Assembly (NCBI RefSeq): GCF_029223525.1
Contig: NZ_JARHTQ010000017.1
Coordinates: 62,001 to 126,000, forward strand
Length of the DNA stretch: 64,000 nt
Source: Streptantibioticus ferralitis
GTDB lineage: Bacteria > Actinomycetota > Actinomycetes > Streptomycetales > Streptomycetaceae
Direction: 5' to 3'
Each line of letters opens with the position of its first letter. The stretch's first letter is position 1. Under the pieces are notes generated by a model. The model was not told the origin of the DNA and did not search any database. It saw only the letters and a program-made list of their open reading frames with translations. Positions 62,369 through 64,000 of the stretch are shown here, one piece after another. The translations under genes were made by a program, and so were the position numbers.

Positions 62369-63262
62369 TCAGCCGGCCGACGGCGTGGCGGTGGCCGAGG
62401 CCGAGGCCGAAGCGCTCGGCGCCGGTGACGGGGCAGAAGCGGAGCTGGAAGCGGAAGCCGACGGGGACTGTCCTGCGGCCTGCGCCGCCGCCTTCTCGAC
62501 CAGCGCGGTGAGCTTGGCCGGGGTCAGTCCGTCCTTGGCCACGGACACCGTCTGGCCGTTGATCCGCAGCACCGGGACATCGCCGAGGCCGGCCTTCTGG
62601 AAGTCCTTCTGCGAAGCGATGACCCAGCCGCCGTGGTCGTCACTGTTGACACAGGGCACGAACTCCGAAGCCTGCAGCTTCTCCGTCTTGGGCAGTCCGG
62701 GCACCTTCTCCGCCAGCTTCTCCAGGTACCCGGCGCTGGCGAACTTGTCGTGGTCCTGAGCTGGCTGGTGCTTCCACAGCTGCTTGACATAGGCCTCGAA
62801 CTGGTCCCTGCCCTGGTCCTGGGCGCACGCCACCGCGTTCGCCGCCATCGCGGAACCCTTGCCGCCGAGCCTCGCGTCGGTCTGCGTGACCAGCCGGTAG
62901 TCGATCCTGGCCTGGCCGGAGTTCAGCAGCTTGTCGAAGGTGCTCGCATAGCTCTCGGCGAACGCCTTGGACTGCGCGCTGCGCATGTCCATGTACACGG
63001 TGACCGTCACCGGCACACCGGGATTGACCGGAATGCTGAGCGGAGCCGCGCTGGGGACGCCGTTCGGCGGCTTGATGTCGGTCGACTTCCCGGCCCGTAC
63101 GTGCGCGCCGATGACCGCCGACGCCGCGAAGATCGCGGCGACCGCCACGATCGCCGCCGAGTAGGGACGCCAACGCCGCCAGCCGCTCCGGGGGCCCATC
63201 GTGTCCGAAGCCGTCGGCTCAACCTGCCCGGTGGCCCCTTGCGACCCCTTGGACTCTGCCAT
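62369..63262 (-). CDS. Membrane-anchored DsbA-fold protein lacking redox cysteines
   Basis: Thioredoxin-like protein of 297 residues: cytoplasmic N-terminus, one membrane helix (about 35-51), DsbA-type domain (about 75-260) and a Ser/Ala/Pro-rich tail. In this family strand 1 normally runs VxVYxDFxCPxC; here it is VTVYMDMRSAQSKAF, so both active-site cysteines are serines. The rest fits (AMAANAVACAQDQGR, VPVLRINGQTV with the cis-Pro). Disulfide exchange is therefore not expected; it may bind peptides or act as a chaperone. Two non-motif cysteines remain (ACAQ, VPCVNS). ATG 63262 has GGGA six bases upstream; ATG 63274 is an alternative. Confidence 0.82.
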   Translation of the reverse strand: MAESKGSQGATGQVEPTASDTMGPRSGWRRWRPYSAAIVAVAAIFAASAVIGAHVRAGKSTDIKPPNGVPSAAPLSIPVNPGVPVTVTVYMDMRSAQSKAFAESYASTFDKLLNSGQARIDYRLVTQTDARLGGKGSAMAANAVACAQDQGRDQFEAYVKQLWKHQPAQDHDKFASAGYLEKLAEKVPGLPKTEKLQASEFVPCVNSDDHGGWVIASQKDFQKAGLGDVPVLRINGQTVSVAKDGLTPAKLTALVEKAAAQAAGQSPSASASSSASAPSPAPSASASASATATPSAG

Positions 63263-63334
63263 CACGCGTCCCATCACTTCCTGCGTATGCCCTACCGCGC
63301 CTGTATACCACCGCCCCTCGGAGCGGAACCGTGC

Positions 63335-63340
63335 CAGGGT
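63335..63340 (+). promoter_or_regulatory. -10 element of a probable leaderless promoter (PIN/NYN-like gene)
   Basis: CAGGGT ends six bases before ATG 63347. Confidence 0.35.
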
Positions 63341-63346
63341 AGGCGT

Positions 63347-63757
63347 ATGACCTTTGAACCGCTGGTCGTCGTGGACGCCGCCAACACGGTCGGCGCCGTA
63401 CCGGACGGCTGGTGGCGGGACCGGCACGGCGCGACCGAGCGGTTGCGCGACGCCATCGCACCACTGGCCGAGCAGGGCCTGCCGGACCGCGACGACGTGC
63501 CCGAGTGGGCACGTCGCCCACCGCTGGACGTCGTCCTCGTCGTCGAGGGAGCGGCGCGCGATGTCCCTGCGGTGCCGGGGGTACGGGTCGTGTCGGCGCC
63601 GCGCAGCGGTGACGACCGGATCGTCGAGCTGCTGGCGGAGGCGGCCCGGGAGACGCCCGACCGCCCGCTGCTGCTGATCACGGCCGACCGCGCATTGCGC
63701 GAGCGGGCCGCCGCCCACGGCGCGGAGTCCGCGGGCCCGCGTGCGGTGCGCTCATGA
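63347..63757 (+). CDS. Small PIN/NYN-like protein
   Basis: Cytoplasmic protein of 136 residues with an N-terminal VVVDAANTVGAVPDGWWRD, the acidic start and layout of NYN/PIN nuclease-like folds, then LDVVLVVEGAA and a later acidic pair GDDRIVELL and LLITADRALRERA. Streptomycete relatives are sometimes labelled NTP pyrophosphohydrolase; I see no MazG or NUDIX motif to support that. The acidic residues at VVDAANT, GDD and TAD could form a metal site. Leaderless start predicted. Its end overlaps the convergent gene by 6 bp. Confidence 0.7.
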   Translation: MTFEPLVVVDAANTVGAVPDGWWRDRHGATERLRDAIAPLAEQGLPDRDDVPEWARRPPLDVVLVVEGAARDVPAVPGVRVVSAPRSGDDRIVELLAEAARETPDRPLLLITADRALRERAAAHGAESAGPRAVRS

Positions 63758-64000
63758 CCGCCTGACGTACAGCACGGCGCCGTCGGCGGTTGCGGCGCGC
63801 TGGTAGCCCGCCTCCAGCAGCTGACGGAAGCCCGGGATGCGGGCCGGGCCGTACGGCTGGCCGCGCGAGTCGTCGACGATCAGGGCGGGCGGGCGGCGTG
63901 CCACCTCCTGCCGGAAGGTGCGCCAGGCCCCGGGCACCGCGTACCGCTCGCCGACCCGCGCACCGCCGCGGCCACCGCTGAAGTTGGTGAGGAAACCGGC
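63752..64000 (-). CDS. C-terminal end of a probable membrane glycosyltransferase (partial)
   Basis: Only the last 82 residues are inside the window. The sequence (YAVPGAWRTFRQEVARRPP, ALIVDDSRGQPYGPARIPGF, YQRAATADGAVLYVRRS) resembles the soluble C-terminal end of actinobacterial ArnT/PMT-like (GT39/GT83) glycosyltransferases, where a D-D-S loop and a final tyrosine strand recur. The catalytic membrane part lies beyond 64000, so this is a tentative name. Confidence 0.55.
   Translation of the reverse strand, partial: AGFLTNFSGGRGGARVGERYAVPGAWRTFRQEVARRPPALIVDDSRGQPYGPARIPGFRQLLEAGYQRAATADGAVLYVRRS

Noticed and set aside
62270-62400. Plus-strand peptide starting ATG ACC ATC (MTILRDIRRKS...) in the SPFH-DsbA gap
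   Set aside because: Looks protein-like for about 30 residues but soon becomes the shadow of the DsbA-fold gene's Ser/Ala tail, and has no start signal.

Overview
The window is high-GC actinobacterial chromosome, most likely Streptomyces or a close relative. The evidence is strong G/C bias at third codon positions, many GTG/TTG starts, 4-bp GTGA/ATGA gene overlaps, leaderless promoters (xAxxxT hexamers 6-9 nt before the start codon) and actinobacteria-restricted families (DUF3000, SAV2148-type HEPN protein, TIGR04222 protein, DUF1707-FHA, coproporphyrin-dependent haem genes). From memory, not checked here, the gene order resembles the SCO6026-SCO6163 stretch of S. coelicolor read in the other direction. 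I saw no tRNA, rRNA or CRISPR.

Layout. 1-4.0 kb: a membrane-protein gene broken by a 14-bp tandem duplication, a GerMN lipoprotein/sensor-kinase/response-regulator operon, and a secreted polysaccharide deacetylase. 4.3-13.6 kb: a neighbourhood rich in DNA-alkylation and base-repair genes (ogt, Ada-AlkA, an AidB-like dehydrogenase, an Fpg/Nei glycosylase) with rsgA, a BrkB-family membrane protein, a GAF-domain regulator and a transposase scrap. 13.6-17.5 kb: amino-acid permease, a class F sortase with a candidate substrate, and a GNAT enzyme. 17.5-27.1 kb: assimilatory sulfur operon (leader peptide, sulfite reductase, zinc ribbon, cysH, cysC, small ORF, cysD, cysN, sulfonate-type ABC transporter, siroheme chelatase). 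27.5-30.5 kb: phosphotransferase, DnaQ-like exonuclease, HEPN protein. 30.7-38.4 kb: glycogen/trehalose genes glgX-treY-treZ with DUF402 and FHA genes between treY and treZ. 38.5-46.7 kb: zapE, RibD-like reductase, murC, msrB, GNAT, a small ABC transporter, a PTH2-like protein and a P-loop kinase. 46.9-49.2 kb: DUF692 (MNIO) enzyme, helical partner and TIGR04222 membrane protein. 49.3-52.6 kb: hemQ, hemG, hemE. 52.7-59.3 kb: DUF3000, LuxR-type regulator, rnd, fadAB. 59.3-61.2 kb: a group IIC intron inserted just after a shared terminator. 61.3-64 kb: SPFH protein, a DsbA-fold protein without its cysteines, a PIN/NYN-like protein and the end of a probable glycosyltransferase.

Sulfate is activated by CysD/CysN (and CysC), reduced by CysH and then by the siroheme enzyme; the chelatase at the operon end supplies siroheme, and the leader peptide suggests cysteine-sensed attenuation. 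GlgX debranches glycogen and TreY/TreZ turn maltooligosaccharides into trehalose. HemE, HemG and HemQ form the coproporphyrin branch of haem synthesis. FadA/FadB are the last steps of beta-oxidation.

Most worth following: the MNIO/partner/TIGR04222 operon (46.9-49.2 kb), the precisely delimited group IIC intron, two divergent genes sharing one -10 heptamer (9090-9096), the leaderless-promoter pattern, an AlkA domain lacking its catalytic aspartate segment, and a DsbA-fold protein with CPxC replaced by SAQS.
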